Of a stretch of 64,000 nt of DNA, positions 11,844-24,766 are shown in pieces. Positions within the stretch are counted from its first letter, which is position 1. Each line of letters opens with the position of its first letter. The DNA comes from Nigrospora sphaerica (taxonomy: Eukaryota; Ascomycota; Sordariomycetes; Amphisphaeriales; Apiosporaceae): NCBI GenBank assembly GCA_018287875.1, contig JAGVVL010000025.1, positions 806,001-870,000 on the forward strand, read 5' to 3'. The position numbers were made by a program, and so were the translations under genes. The notes under the pieces were generated by a model. The model was not told the DNA's origin and searched no databases. It saw nothing but the letters and a program-made list of their open reading frames with translations.

Positions 11844-13812
11844 ATTTGTCGGGGCAAAAAGAAGGTGGGATTCGAAATGGAGCGGCCTCCATCCGTTGGG
11901 CTCCTGTTCAGGGCTTCTAGAAGGTGAGACCACGTTCGTCGGAGTCATCGACCGGCATGGGGGCTCGCGATGCATCCCAACGCCCCCAAGGGGGCCAGCG
12001 GCACGCGCAGGCGAGACCACTGGCCGGAAAATCGAATTCTTCTCGAACGAAGACCGAGGGGCCAAAGGATGCGTGCGCCCAGGACGCGCGCATGGCTGTC
12101 CGAAACTCTCGCAAATGTCAGGGCGCCGTCCGAGCTTTTCGCGTGACGAGCTGTCCGAGTGGGACTTTTACTTGTCATGGAACAGGCTTCGACCTGAGGT
12201 CGCTCCAGGGACACCGGATGCCCTGTCCCGTTGCCGGGCCATGGATGCTAGCGGTAGTGTCAGCAATAATGGGCCTGCTATTTCTAGGTCGAAAGAAGAA
12301 AAAGAGGTCGGAGGCAGCGTGTGGCGTGTCTCATTTACCGACGCCGAGGATAACAAGTCGCATACCTCTCCCGCTCTTCCCAGAGCCAATCGAGTTGCGC
12401 TGTCCGCCCTTTCGAAAAAATTTCCCATGTCTCGTCGTGGCAAGCGATTATCGACGTCGCCGGACCCAGCCGGAGAGCTTAGACGCCCCGATGGTCGCGA
12501 TAGGCACCATGTGGCACGGAATGCAGCCGTCGTCGCGCCCGAGAGGCGCTGGGTCGCGCCGTCGCCAACAAAGCAGCATGCCGTCCCGGGATGTTCCCCA
12601 CTCGACGACACGAGAGGGTTGGGCGGGTTGAGTGAGGGGTCTTGCGGCACCGTCGCTGTGCTGACTGGCCGCGCAGGAGGGGTTTGTAGGCGGTGATGAA
12701 GCGACCTCCAAGCCCGTAGTTGGTATACTCTGTGCTAGACCTACATACACTATTAGGTCGGGGTGGTGAGAAAAGAGATGCCGAGGAGTGGCGGCCGGGC
12801 CGTGGGGCTTGTCGAGCCTTTCCACCAGCGGGGCTTCCTTCCTCGCAAGGCCGGTGGAGGTCAATAGCATCATGCCGCTCTTCCCACGTCTTCTGCAGGC
12901 CGCCAGAAGACGGTGCTTGGAGACGCCCTCTCTCCTCCGCTTTCAGGCATCGGATACCGCACCGTTTTGTGCCTGTACCGGCCTTCCGCGCTCGTGGCAC
13001 CGGGTCCAAGACCTGTTGGTTCGGGGTACGTAGGTAGACGTCGGCTTCTCGGTATGGATAGGCGGGATGCATCATGGGCCGGAGTGCAGAGCTGCACCAA
13101 GTGTCGGCCGCGGTGGGTACGGCAAGGATGCGGGTGCATGTACGGAGCGGAATACATGCTGACCGATCACGTTGCGCAGCTTCCAGCCAAACGCTGGACG
13201 CTTCTGCTCGACACCATGCACATGCAAAAGCAACTGTTGGTGAGGCATGGATCTCAGGGCTTCCACTCCGATAGGCACACCGCAATGCTGCGGCTGTCTT
13301 ACCAGCCTCTGCGACTGGCTGGGGGCTTTCTGTTTGGCACCCAAGAGTTCATGACAAAGTCTAAATGGTTGCCCTGTTGTGAGGAAAAGGGAGGTGTGCC
13401 ACTGCAGGCCGCTCGGTCTGCCTGCGTGTCTCGTGATGTTGCTCAGGTGTTGTCCTCGCTCAACAAGACGCGTCCGCAACCCCTCCCGCTCGCCGACCCC
13501 TCTGTTTCGATTTACTGAGCGCATGTTTAAAGCATGGCGGTGATCGAGGCGTTCGAGGGGTGCTTCCCCCGCTCTGCTCACATGCTCAACTTCCATAGCT
13601 ACGAATGGACGCTTTACCCCTCAGGCCCCTCGTCGTCTCTTCAGAGGGGGGTTCCCTGCAAATCCATATGCTCGGGACCCTGGTTGGAGGGGTAAGGCCT
13701 GCTCTGTTGCCGGCCTCCCCTACTGGAATCTGCCACGCGTTTCCATTTCCCAACAAGCGAACCGCACAGTACACACCTTTCGTGAATAGGGGCAGCGCGA
13801 CTGCCTGTGCTG

Positions 13813-13843
13813 TGGCTGCGGCTGCTGCTGCTGCTGCTGCTGC
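13813..13843. repeat. CTG trinucleotide repeat
   Basis: About nine GCTG-phase triplets, one interrupted by GCG. It lies in chance frames giving poly-Ala on one strand and poly-Gln or poly-Ser on the other. Confidence 0.9.
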
Positions 13844-14113
13844 CTTGCAGATGGGCCATCCAACCCCCCTCTAATATCCAGGCGTGGGAGGCCCTCGAAA
13901 GTGGGGTTTCTCGATATTGGGGTTGAGGTGCCTGACGGCATGGCATACCGTTTCCCGGGGGAGCCAGGCAATGCGACGTAATTGCACTGGCCAGCGGCAG
14001 TCCCTGCGAGGCCCAGCCTCACTCTGGGAAGGCGCACCCGGACTCCATTGTCCTGCATGAGCTCGTAAACAGGTACCCAGTACGGAGCTATATTGCACGA
14101 GCAAATCAGGAGG

Positions 14114-14160
14114 AAGAGAGAGAGAGAGTGTGTGTGTGTGAGTTTGTGTGTGTGTGAGTG
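14114..14160. repeat. Compound GA/GT microsatellite
   Basis: A GA run passes directly into a GT run with two AGTT/AGTG interruptions. Confidence 0.9.
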
Positions 14161-16018
14161 CGTATAGTGAGAGAGAAAGAGCGGGAGGAGTACTGGCTAT
14201 GCAGGCAGCAGTTCCGTCGATCCGTCGTCTGCCTTTCTCCCTCCAAACTACGATGTATGTGTCGCCTGACGCTACATAAGGGACAAACTGTGAGGGGCCA
14301 TCTGATACCTGTCGAGTCGACAGAAGTCTACTGCCCGCTCTGCATCGCATTGCGTAATTGGGCAGGCGTATACCCAGCATTTAGAGTCGTGCTTGGAGGC
14401 TCGCCAGCCGGCTCGATTTGGGCCACTTGGACGCCCGATTCAATCCAGATCTTTCTAAAATAGAACCGGGCAATACCGGCAACATATTGCTCGATTCACG
14501 ACCTCGGGGACAGACGGGATATACTGGGCTGGAGCGTGTGCACACCCAGGCCTAGAGCTTCAGTCCCACCTTTGCGCCATCCCGTTTGTCGTAAGAGGAC
14601 CCGTCCTCGTCGTTGCGCAGACCACCTAGGCCAACGATTCACGCTACATATATCCCGAGCCGTCGTGGACACGGCAAGGCAGGAGGGGCAGGGGAATGGC
14701 GGGGGGCGGCGTGACGACTTGCCAGAGTACGAGGCACGGCCGAGGCAGCATTGACTTGACCAGGCGCAGGATCAAGCTGCAGAAGCAAGGGGGCATGAGA
14801 TAAGGAGGAGTGGGACAATCTCCTTTGATAGTTATAGAAGTCCGATTTGGGCGGCGGAGTGGGATGTTGTCTACGAAAATAGCAAGAAGATGGAACGAGG
14901 GGCATCTTTCTGCGCGCACGCCAGGGCGGCTTCGTCCCAGAGTAGAAATGGAGGAGCTCCGTACCTCGATACCTGAGACTCGACAAGGGAGCCAGCCGAG
15001 CCCGCTCTAACCCGAACGAGCGATCCGTTGTCCCTGCCACCAGCATTTTTTTTTTCGATAGATGGAAACCAATCCCCCGCTTGTAACGTGCGAAGAAGTG
15101 GGCACGACGCGATGCGACTCGCGCGCTGCCGGGGGCATCCAGCTGCTGGGTGGTTCGACAGCAACGGCGAACCAATGGACCTAACGCGAAACAGCGCCTG
15201 ACCGCGACTGAGCGCGACTTTATGGACTAGGGTACCCGTACGGGCAGCTTTTGCTGTACCATCTTATGGCATTGGCCGCCTCTGCGTGTTGGCAACCCAG
15301 TTGGGCGGCCGGCGCCAACAACACGGCCAGCCCAGACGTCAGGTGACCCGGCCACCAGAGGTCGCGGGAGGGGGAAGGGGGAGAGGAGGGGAGAGGAAGA
15401 GGGGGGGAGGGACAAGAGAGGGGAGATCGCATCACATCCCACTCGTACCCGGGGTCAACGTCAACAAGCGGGCGCCCAGGCGGGTGTTGGTTTGCGCGTT
15501 GCGATGGCACGCGAAAGCAGGGCTGGGCTGGGTGTCCTGGCGGGCCGTCCACCTCATTACTTACGAGCGCGCACGACCAGGCACGGCGCGGACTAGGCTG
15601 TAATTGGCGGCTTGTCGCTGCTTTTGGCACGGGTAATGAGAAGGATGGCATTTTATTAAGGAACGTTTCTTTGTGGACGGCCGGCTTCGACGGACAGCGA
15701 TGTACGAAAGTGGGTGCGTTCAGTGTGTCGGCGTACAGTGGAGGGGTAGTAGGTGGGCGGTGGGGCTCTCGTGGACGTGTTCCCCGGTATGCTAGCGTCC
15801 CCCCCCCGGTTGCCTCGCCCAGCAGCAGTCCAGCCCGCCAGCTCCAGCTGCTGCTTTGGGATCCCCCTCCCAAGCCCAGGAATCCGTATGATGATGGCAG
15901 AGGTCCCGTTCTTCGGTGCGGGAGCGAGATTGAGATCGTAGCGCGTGTTGCTGCACTGTGGTCATACTGGAATCGCTTTGGCATGCTTCCAAGATTTCCC
16001 TGTCTCGCGCTCGCCTGC

Positions 16019-16050
16019 CAGTCCGTCCGTCCGTCCGCCCGCCCGCCCGT
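16019..16050. repeat. Tetranucleotide repeat GTCC passing into GCCC
   Basis: Four GTCC units followed by three GCCC units; the unit changes by one base half-way through. Confidence 0.9.
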
Positions 16051-17025
16051 CAAGTCACCAGCTTGGAGTCAATGAGTGAGCCAGCCAGCCGACCGTGCCA
16101 GATTGGGCCGCCTCTCCGCGCAAGGAACATCGAACCCATCCGCCGTGGGATCCCGTAGGGATGGCGGGAAGGTGGTTTGTTACCGGTGAGTGGTTGACGC
16201 GTAACTGACCGACTCGACTGTTGTACATCCATCAATCATCCCGCCGCCTGTGCCTTGGAGGCCTGAGAGGAAGGAGCTCTTGCTGCCCAAGTGCAGTGGA
16301 TGGCCGTCCTCCAGGGCCTCTCTTTACTCTCGCTCTCCCCACACCTTGCGCTGGGCGCAAAATCCATGGAATCACCACATCCCGCCGGTTGTGACCTGTA
16401 GCGCGTGCCCCTACGACTAGGAAGGTAGGCGACAGCATTATGAACTATGGGAATGAATGGGATGTGGAAGAAGCACCCAAGCCCGGCCACACCACCTCGG
16501 AAGCCCACTAAAATGCTCCTCCACCAGCCTGCATGCCTTCCTGCGCTAGACCTCGGACAGCTGGCCCCAGAGGCCGGGATCAAAGTAGCTGTAGGCAGTA
16601 CTTGGCACAGTCTAGCTCACACGTGTCTTGCGGTCACAAATTGGCTGTTCCCACTGTGCGCCCTGTTGGAGATGAGTGGTGCGAGCGGTCGGTCGGCCGT
16701 CCCAAGGATGTTGGTGGTGGGAAGTAGAAAGCATGCATCTGGGTAGTCGGCCATCATCGTCGCCGACTTGACGACAGCCCCTCCTTGCGCCCGCGGTGGC
16801 TCGGTAGCAGATCGGCCGCAGCCAGCACCTTGGGTAGCCCGAGTACAGAACAGGTAGGTACTGTAGGTACCATGTAAAAATTAGCTCCGTGAGGTGCAAA
16901 CGCCCTGGCGTACGTCCTCTCACCCTCATCTGGTAGTACCCTCCGCCCGCGCGAAAGTGCTTGCATGACAATCCAGACCGCACTGTGCGGCCGGGTACAT
17001 GGCCATCCATCTCATCCGATTGATT

Positions 17026-17052
17026 CATCGTCATCATCATCATCATCATCAC
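17026..17052. repeat. ATC trinucleotide repeat
   Basis: About eight ATC triplets with one GTC interruption, in non-coding sequence. Confidence 0.9.
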
Positions 17053-18702
17053 CCTTCCGATTATCCATTGGGGCCCGGTCCGTTACGAAGAGCGAGCGGG
17101 CGCGCAAGTGAGCAAGCAAGTCAGCAATAGTTCATAGCAGTAGCGCAAAGAAAGTGAGGTCTCTCTCGTTCAGTCCCATAGTACTGTAGGTACCTGTTTG
17201 TAACATCGGGGCGGGATGGGATCGCATCGCATTCATGTCACCCACTGCCACGGAGACGGGCCTGCGCCGCCTTGCGCTGCGCTGCACCCCCCCTCCCTCC
17301 CTCCCCCCGGTCCCTCACTGTCGTTTTGTCGATACCGCCCCTCGTCAGCACGCAACGCGCAACAGTGCCCCCGGGACCGCAAAGAAAGCACACACCAGCG
17401 GGTTATCCGTCCCCCCCCTCGCTGCCCTCCACCCAGCCCACCGAAACGCAACCCAGCGCAGGCTTAGGACCTTCACACGGCACACCCGCTGCAGCATAAC
17501 CAGTACACCCCCGCCCCCTCCGCCCCCCCTCTCAGCAACCACCTACATCCTGCCACGCACAGTACAGATAGGTACCTACAGCCACAACAGTACGGACTGT
17601 ACCTAGACGGAGGGACGGAGTGGACGAGAGAGGGGAGATGAGAAGGTGTCCCAGGCGTAAGACGGAGAGAAGCAAAGAAGGAAAAAAAGAGGGAGGAGAG
17701 GAAAACGGAGACGCTGCCCGATCAACTAAACTGCCCGGCACCATAACGGCCAGCGAATGCGCGATCGCCCCCCTCTCCCCCTCCCGCCCGTTGTCTCTCT
17801 CCCTCACCCTCACCCACTGGTCGGCGTACAACCGGTACCCTCCATGCCCTGCCCACCCGCCCGCCCACTCTCTCTCGCTCATCACCACTGCCACTGTTCT
17901 TTGCCCTCCCATCCATGCTGGGCCTGGCTCGCGCTGTCTCTGGCCCGTCCACTGCCCTGGCCGTCCCAGTCCGTCCGGTCCTGGCTCTGCTCCCCCTCCC
18001 TCCTCCGTTTGAATTTTTGAACCGCTGCCCCCCCTCCTTTTAATTCCCAAATTTCTTGCGCTCATCATCTGTCAACCCCTCCTCCGACAGTCCCTCAACA
18101 ATCGCCCTTCCCGCACCCATCTCGCCGGCGCATCGCCTTCGCAGGACGAGCGCATCCCTTCTCTGATACCCTTTGGCAGGTGTCGAGACTAATTAAACTG
18201 GCCCAGGCCACCACCCACCCACCACATCTCATTCCATGACCCGCGCAGCGATACCAATGATCAGCTACGTCCATTCGAGTCAAGAAGACACACTTTGAAC
18301 CCCACGGGAGCGCGCGTGCGAGCGAGGAGAAAAGAAGAGCAGCAAGCAGTCCAGTCATTTCAGCCAGACGATACTCAACTATCGGTCTGTGAGGGCTCTT
18401 CAGTCAAAAACACCTTTCAAGAGAAGCAGCCATAGCCAGCAGTCGTTTGTCGTCGTTGTCCTTTCTGTAATCGTTATCCTGTCCGATTCAAAAGGCACGC
18501 ACACGCACGTAGAGGAGAAGAGTCGCACCAGAACAGGCATCGAACAAGAAAGAGATTGAAGCCGAGAGATACACGCCCCACGTCTGTCCCGTTCACTCCT
18601 TGCTTGTCGAATCCGCCAGTCCCGCGTCGACGTTCCCCCTTCCAGCGCCATCGACACAACCGACAACTTCTCCCCGGGACGTCATCTTCAACCACAGCCA
18701 AG

Positions 18703-21536
18703 ATGCCGGGCGCCAACGTGGCTGTTGTCCCGCCCACGGACGCCGCAACCAACCCAGTCCCCCGAAAGGCCTCTCTCGCGCAACCCGACAGGAAATACAA
18801 GTGCCAGTACTGTGCTCGTGCTTTCAGTAGAAGCGAGCACCGTAGCCGGCACGAGCGGTCACGTACGTTACGTCTCAATCTCCTCATCGCAACCCCTCCA
18901 CCCCTCGCCGATACCTGCCATTTGGGCCGCCATTCAACCTTCGCGTCGAGCTACTCCTCCCCCTCCCCTCACTTAGGCCCCCCAATGACTCGCGCCACCC
19001 ACGCGACCTACCCCTCAACACCACTACGCAACCTTTGCACGATGCCCATCGCACCTTCCCCCCCGCCTGGACCCGACTGTTAAGCTAACATCGTTCGCCA
19101 GATACCAAGGAGCGGCCGTTCAAGTGCCAGAAGTGCAGGAGTACCTTTGTCCGACGTGACCTGCTGCTCCGCCACGACCGTACCGTCCACGCCAAGGACG
19201 GTGGTGTTCCTCTGCACAGCGACGGCAAGCGTCGCGCCGGCCCCAAAGCTCCACGCGCTCTCCCGGGCCCCGCCAAATCGTCATTAGCGCTGGACAACGC
19301 GGCCATCGAGCAGATTGAAGCCAGCAGCGAAGGTGTCTTCGATGTCGAAACTGCTGCTATGCTGGTTGCCGACCTCCATCACAAGGCCACTGCCGCTATG
19401 CGATCTAATGGCAGCCCCTTCCCTGGCGATACCCCAATGACCGGCATGTCGTATTCCCAGAACGGTGCTCCTATGCTGGAGCCCGGTGTGTCGTTCACGT
19501 CCGATTCAATGCCTGCCCACGGTGCCCCGTGGGATTCTTTCATGCCGCAAGCGCCCTCAGAGACCAAGGCTCACTCGACCACGTCCAGTGCATCGGGCTC
19601 TTTTGACCACCAGTCTTTTGCCACTGTGAGTTGTGCCGCCACCCAGGATCCACCCCATCTTGTGGCCCCCTTGATATCTATGGAAACCCCTACGTCGTCC
19701 GACCACTCCGGCATTGGGTTCAACCCCACCCTGCCGGCCGTCATTGGGTTCAACCCCACCCTGCCGGCCGTCATCGGGTTCTACGCTCCTCCTTTCCCGG
19801 CCGGTAGTTCCGTTGCTGTCTCCATCGCCTCAAGTAACCGTATGCAACGTGATGCTGACTCCCCCCAGTCTTCGTCGGGCTTCAAGGCACCCCAAGTGCA
19901 CGGTGATGAGGAACGCAACATGATTCTGGATAACATCCGAGCCCATGATGTCGAGCGTGCCATTCCTGAAGGCTTCCGGTTTCCCAACCTGACCTCCTTG
20001 AACCGCTACCTTGCAACATACTTCGGCCTCTTTCACCATCACTTGCCGTTCCTGCACCCCGCGTCGTTCCGCCCCACCGAGGTTTCGCCGGCTCTGCTGC
20101 TCGCCGCTCTGTCGATTGGTGCTCTGTACGCATTTGACCAGGACCAGGCTTACTCGCTTCACATCGGCTCCAAAGTGCTTGTCAACCAGTTCTTGGTTAA
20201 CAAGGAGAACTTCAGCTCTCGCAAATGTCCTCTTTGGACCATGCAGAGCTCTCTCTTGAACATGGTGTTTGCCAGCTGGAGCGGCGACCCTAAGGGCCTG
20301 GAGTGGGCTTGTTCCATCAAGAGTCTGCTTGCCAACATGGTTGCTGGCAATCGCTACGAATTAAGAGTCAGGCAAGAGGCTCGCGTCCAGTCTCTCCCCT
20401 CCCGCGCCGAGTGGATTGAGGACGAGGGCTGCCGGCGGACCTATTACGCCGTGTACATATTCTTCGGCCTGTTGACCATGACGTACAACCACACCCCGGC
20501 CATCAGCTTCAACGAGTTCGAAGACCTCCAGCTGCCCTCGTCAGAAGCTCTTTGGAACTCCAAGGTCACGGACGACGCGGCGTGGCACGAACAGCTCAAG
20601 GCATCCCCTGCTGTGACCTTCATGGTGGCCCATGAGAACCTCTTCCAGGGCGAGGCGATCAAGTACAGCGCCTTTGCCACTCGTATCATGATCAACGCTC
20701 TGTTCCTGGAGGTGTGGTATCACAAGCGCAGCCCGGAAGCTCTGCAGGATGTCGTGACCGAGTACAAACTCAGATTGGCGCTGGAGACCTGGGAGAAATC
20801 TCTGGATCTCTGCGAGCCTGAGGTTGACACGGTTCCACTCAGCGCCCCTCACAAGGGCCACCCTCTGATCTTCAATGCGAAAGCCATGTTCCGCAATGCG
20901 CGATGCCGTCTCGAGGTGGATCTGAAGGCCATCCAGGAAGCCCTCCGCTACCACGACCCGTACGAGGTGGCGGCGGCCATGTCGAACGCCCGCGACCGTG
21001 TACGCCGCTCCAGCGAGATGATCAAAGTCATACAGGAGTGCTACAGCTGCATCGAGACGGCTGTGCGGCAGGGTGTCCGATGGGTAGCTCGCACGTCTCC
21101 CACCAACTGGAGCATCGAGCACCCTCTCTGCGGCATGGATCTCATGATTGTCCTCACTCTGTGGCTTTACCGTCTGGAACATGACGAGGAGGCCGCAACG
21201 GAAGAGGAGGGCATCATGTACATGAAGATCCGATCGCTGTTTGAGAACGAATCGGAAAGCCCAACGGCAGGCCAACTCAGCTCGACTGTGGCCGGCCTCT
21301 GGGGTTCGATGCTATCCGAGGTGGTAGTCTGGGGGTAAGTTTTCCGGCGCCGTTTGTGGTTCCCTGTCTGCGGACCAGTAACTGACAAACACCACAGCAT
21401 CACCCGCCTCATGGGCGAATCTTTCCAGCTCCACTCGCAGGCCCTCATCGGCTACGTCGACGACGTCGAAGCGTCGTCGAACGTGTCCACGCCCTCGATG
21501 ACGTCGCAGGGCGCCGATGAGGACAGCGTGTACTAG
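18703..21536 (+). CDS. C2H2 zinc-finger / fungal-specific transcription factor
   Basis: DNA-binding regulator expected in the nucleus. Exon 1 is 18703-18862; the first intron (18863-19101) splits the first finger's last His codon; the last intron is 21335-21397 and the final exon 21398-21536. Two C2H2 fingers are visible: C34-C37-H50-H54 and C62-C65-H78-H83. The middle region (from about IRAHDVERAIPEGFRFPN, with FHHHLPFLHPASF) matches the fungal transcription-factor (MHR) domain. Without further splicing the protein has 843 residues. A stop-free 243-bp stretch, 19626-19868, has a GTGAGT donor and a CTGAC branch plus C-rich AG acceptor. I think it is a real intron, giving 762 residues and removing the tandem GFNPTLPAVI repeat. 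C2H2 plus MHR architecture is known in several fungal regulators; I cannot name the orthologue. Confidence 0.9.
19712..19771 (+). repeat. 30-bp direct repeat, two perfect copies, third diverged
   Basis: Copies at 19712-19741 and 19742-19771 are identical, and a degenerate third copy follows from 19772. If translated they give GFNPTLPAVI twice. The repeat lies inside the possible 243-bp intron of the zinc-finger gene. Confidence 0.95.
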
Positions 21537-24500
21537 TTACTTCTTCACGAGACCCACGATCCTGTTTTTGTCCTTGATTTTTCTTTCCTTTGGCGGCGGC
21601 GGCTTTTCCTTGGCATATACCTCTTGCGTTTTTTTCTAATTCCCTCGCGCGTTCGGGACGGACAGGCGTGAAGGTGAATCCGGAGTTCGTTTGCTTTTGC
21701 GCTTGTCTTTGCATCAAACGTCTGCATTCATGGTCACCGGTAATCAGGACGGCAAGGCTGGTACGCTAGGATCTATGGTGATCTAGCGGAGGGGAATATC
21801 AGCGCGCCGTGCACGCGCAAGTAATGTGTGAAGCGTTGGCTGGGCCATGTCGGAATTCTCTTCCCCTCTGTTCCATTAGCTACGGCACTCTATTCATGTT
21901 TAATTGTTGCTGTCGTCAGTTTTTTCCTTCTCCCTCTACTTCTTCTCGTCATCGTTGTCAGATACCTTGTTCGAAATACCTTTTCCTCCATCTCCTTGGG
22001 CCTTTTCTTGCTCTATTTTCCTCTTTTTTCCTCTCTCCTTTTGTTTTTGCTCATGCCTTTTGCGCCCAGGCTTGGCCGGATCTCGCACGTTGGAATGGAC
22101 TTGGCTGGCGAAGGGGGACCCGGCAGGATCAAGCCTGATGGTCAGAGGCTCGAGGGCACTCGCCAAATTGATATAGTTATGGACTGTTTTGAACCCCCTT
22201 GGGTTGCACCTCAGTGTATAGAATACGCGTCACTGAAGTTGAAGCAACGTTTCTCTCAATTTTCAACCTCGAGGCGTCGCAGCAGCTGCACTCTGAATTG
22301 TGTAACCAAGCCCGCAGCGTCGCCTAGCGCGACGTAGGGTAATGCTCAAATTTCATGATGCGACGACAATAGTTGGTCAGATATAGGCACTACGGCCCCG
22401 GTACGAGCGATCACTGTACCTGTTAGGTACGTTGGCATGCTCGGCGTAGTCCCCATATGCACAGCTCAGCAGGGTGAAGCGGAACGCTAGTCAGTGGGAG
22501 GCACAAGGGCGGGTTAAACATGCCGCGCGTGTTGGCGCTCCTGCCATGGGATCCGAGAAGCAGTAGCCGTGTTGCCAGGCTACCGCGTAGAAGTAATACT
22601 CATAAGCGGCCTATGTGAGTTCCTTACTTAAATGGTACCTAAGTAATGCGGAGTCAACGCACACGTCTCTCCTCCCAGGTGCGCGCGCACAGCTTCACGT
22701 TTCTCCGGGGGCTCCCGGTCTTGCATTGAGGCGACCTGTCTTATGCGATGCCACATGGAGGTCCAAGATCCCCCCTGCTTCCCTCCCTCCCTCTCTCCCC
22801 CCTTCCCCTGCATGGCTCATCCTGGGAAGGAACATCCCTCACCACCCAGGGAATCTCAAAAAAGTAAAGGTGCCGCGCTGCGGCACTTCCACGAGCCCAC
22901 ACACACTGCATTGCACTGCCGTTTTCCTGTTCCGTCCGTCCGCTCCGTGGGCCTTTTTTTTCTTCTTTCTGCTTGCTTTTGGATCTTACCGCGCCCGCAT
23001 TTCCCTTCCCCCGTCCCCTCTTGGACACCTACATGCATATCTCTTACCTACGTAAGTGGAGGTACTGCCTCCAGCTTCAAGCTACTTATCTCCTTGGGTA
23101 TGTAGATATGAGACGCGGTCCGAGGGGGTGGTGGGAGGGAACAACGGCGGCGCTTACGCACGGTTTCAAGTGGCCAGGTCGCAAAGGGGGGGCGATTCTT
23201 CATCACGGCTACGGGCAAATGACAGAGAGAAAGGGAAGGGGAGGGGCGCGCATTCCTCTTGGCAGGCCCTCGCCGCGTTGAAGAGATGAGATAACAGCTA
23301 ACGAAAAGCGGGTTCTGTCCTTCCTTGGCCGTCCCGGCGGTGCAAGTCCGGATTAGAGCGACGGATTGGAGGCTTGGTATCTTCAGCATCGACGGATGGG
23401 GTAGAATCTCAAGGATGTGGATATATGAGGTTGCTTTAACATAGGGATGTGGTGGGAAGAACGCAGAGGCGCCCCGCGTGCGCTACTACCCGGGACCCCA
23501 CCAAAAAGATGGTAACGGGCCTGAGGTACCGAGGCAGGAGGGGGCTTACGACCGATCCCCCAGTGATCGGGTTCGACATCGAAACTTCTTCGGCCGATGA
23601 GGGGGGGAGGGGCAGAAGAGAGAGCGGATACGTAAAGATGAATGGCTAACACTACTACCAAAACATGAGCCCCGAGCCCCGAGCCCTACCCAATGTCCGT
23701 CCAGGCCGCCATCGTCTGCGTGGTGTTTGGGGGCCCAGCATCAAGGAATGAGGAGACGGGAAGTGAGGTTGATTCTCGACAAATTGGCTTATCCCACCTT
23801 ACCGCATGCTGTACCACCCACCTCCACCATCACCAATATCCATCCCTCTCTCTCCCTCCTCGTTGGGGGTGTTCCTTTCCCGGCTTTCGGGTACCTGCAG
23901 GGCCCGCGCCGGGGAAGGACGAACCAAAATCCCAGGACAGGGTGTGTTCTACTCACCAAGCGGGCAGCAAGGGTTGGTTGCGCAAAAACCTGATCAAACA
24001 TTGGGACGGACGAAAGCGGAAGGGGAGGGGAACAGGGAAGGGGAGCCGCCGCTCTTGTTGTTCCTCGCAGGGCTTACTCTTGTCGTGGGCCTCGCTTTGG
24101 GCCGTTGTCGCCGCCGCCGGCTCTCCTCCCTCGGTGCCCTCTCTCATCCCCCTCCGTCGCTCGGTGTTCCCGGGGGGAGGGAGGACTTGATTTGGCGTGG
24201 GAGCGACTTGTCGCCGAGGGACCTGCCGCTGCAGGGACTGGCCGCCGAAGAGCTCTTTTTCTCTGCTCTTCCTTTTCTTTCCCCGTCGTTTGACGAGGTG
24301 ACACTGCCCACGCCCACCCCGCCCCATCTTGCTTTTGTAAAGCATGTAACCCTCGCGGTACTTGGCACCTACTTCTCCCGCCGCCGTCCTTGGCCTCCTT
24401 GGGCCTTTTTCCCACTCTGCCCGGGATGATTTGTTTAAGTAAAGCGACCGTCCGTTCGCGAAGGGGGTGAAGTTGGCCCCTCGTGTAACCTCACCGGCGA

Positions 24501-24766
24501 TCCTTCTTTTTCCACTTCTGTTGCCCACTCGCTCGTTCTCGGCTCGCGGTACGCTGCCGTTGTCGTCCCTTTTCTCAGGGTCTGTCGTTCGTTTTTTTGT
24601 GTTTCTGCCCCCCCCGTTACCTAGGTATTGTGTCACGCGCACCCTGCGTTCTTCTCACCCTTTCTGCGTCCCCGAAAAACGCCCCCCTGTTGCTGCTCTT
24701 TTGCTACGAGTCGGGTGGTGACGGCGGAGTGGTCCGGCAATATCTCATCGAATACCCACCAACGCC
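21537..24766. other. Intergenic: zinc-finger 3' flank and GH16 promoter
   Basis: No gene is supportable. There is a T-rich stretch at about 21900-22060, typical of a 3' region, then GC-rich sequence with short chance frames. C/T-rich tracts at about 22770-22820 and before 24767 look like fungal promoter pyrimidine tracts. GAGCCCC is repeated near 23665-23682. Confidence 0.6.

Larger units (their letters stand above)
9531..18702. other. Gene-poor interval, right part; no supportable gene, ends in promoter of the zinc-finger gene
   Basis: About 9.2 kb in which the longest frames (up to 328 residues) look like chance frames in GC-rich DNA: low-complexity Arg/Pro/Ser composition, no recognisable domain and no intron-linked exon series. 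Simple repeats are at 11803-11843 (GCC/GTC), 13813-13843 (GCTG), 14114-14160 (GA then GT), 16019-16050 (GTCC/GCCC) and 17026-17052 (ATC). The last kilobase is rich in C/T tracts and probably holds the promoter and long 5' UTR of the downstream transcription-factor gene. Confidence 0.6.

Noticed and set aside
11710..12696. 328-residue plus-strand frame in the gene-poor interval
   Set aside because: Arg/Ser/Pro-rich from simple repeats and GC content; overlapped by equally long frames in other phases; no splice or domain support.
12913..13518. 201-residue plus-strand frame
   Set aside because: Overlaps a 174-residue antisense frame; neither shows a recognisable motif or signal peptide.
20541..21275. 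244-residue minus-strand frame inside the zinc-finger gene
   Set aside because: Antisense shadow of the MHR domain, which has the better codon pattern.
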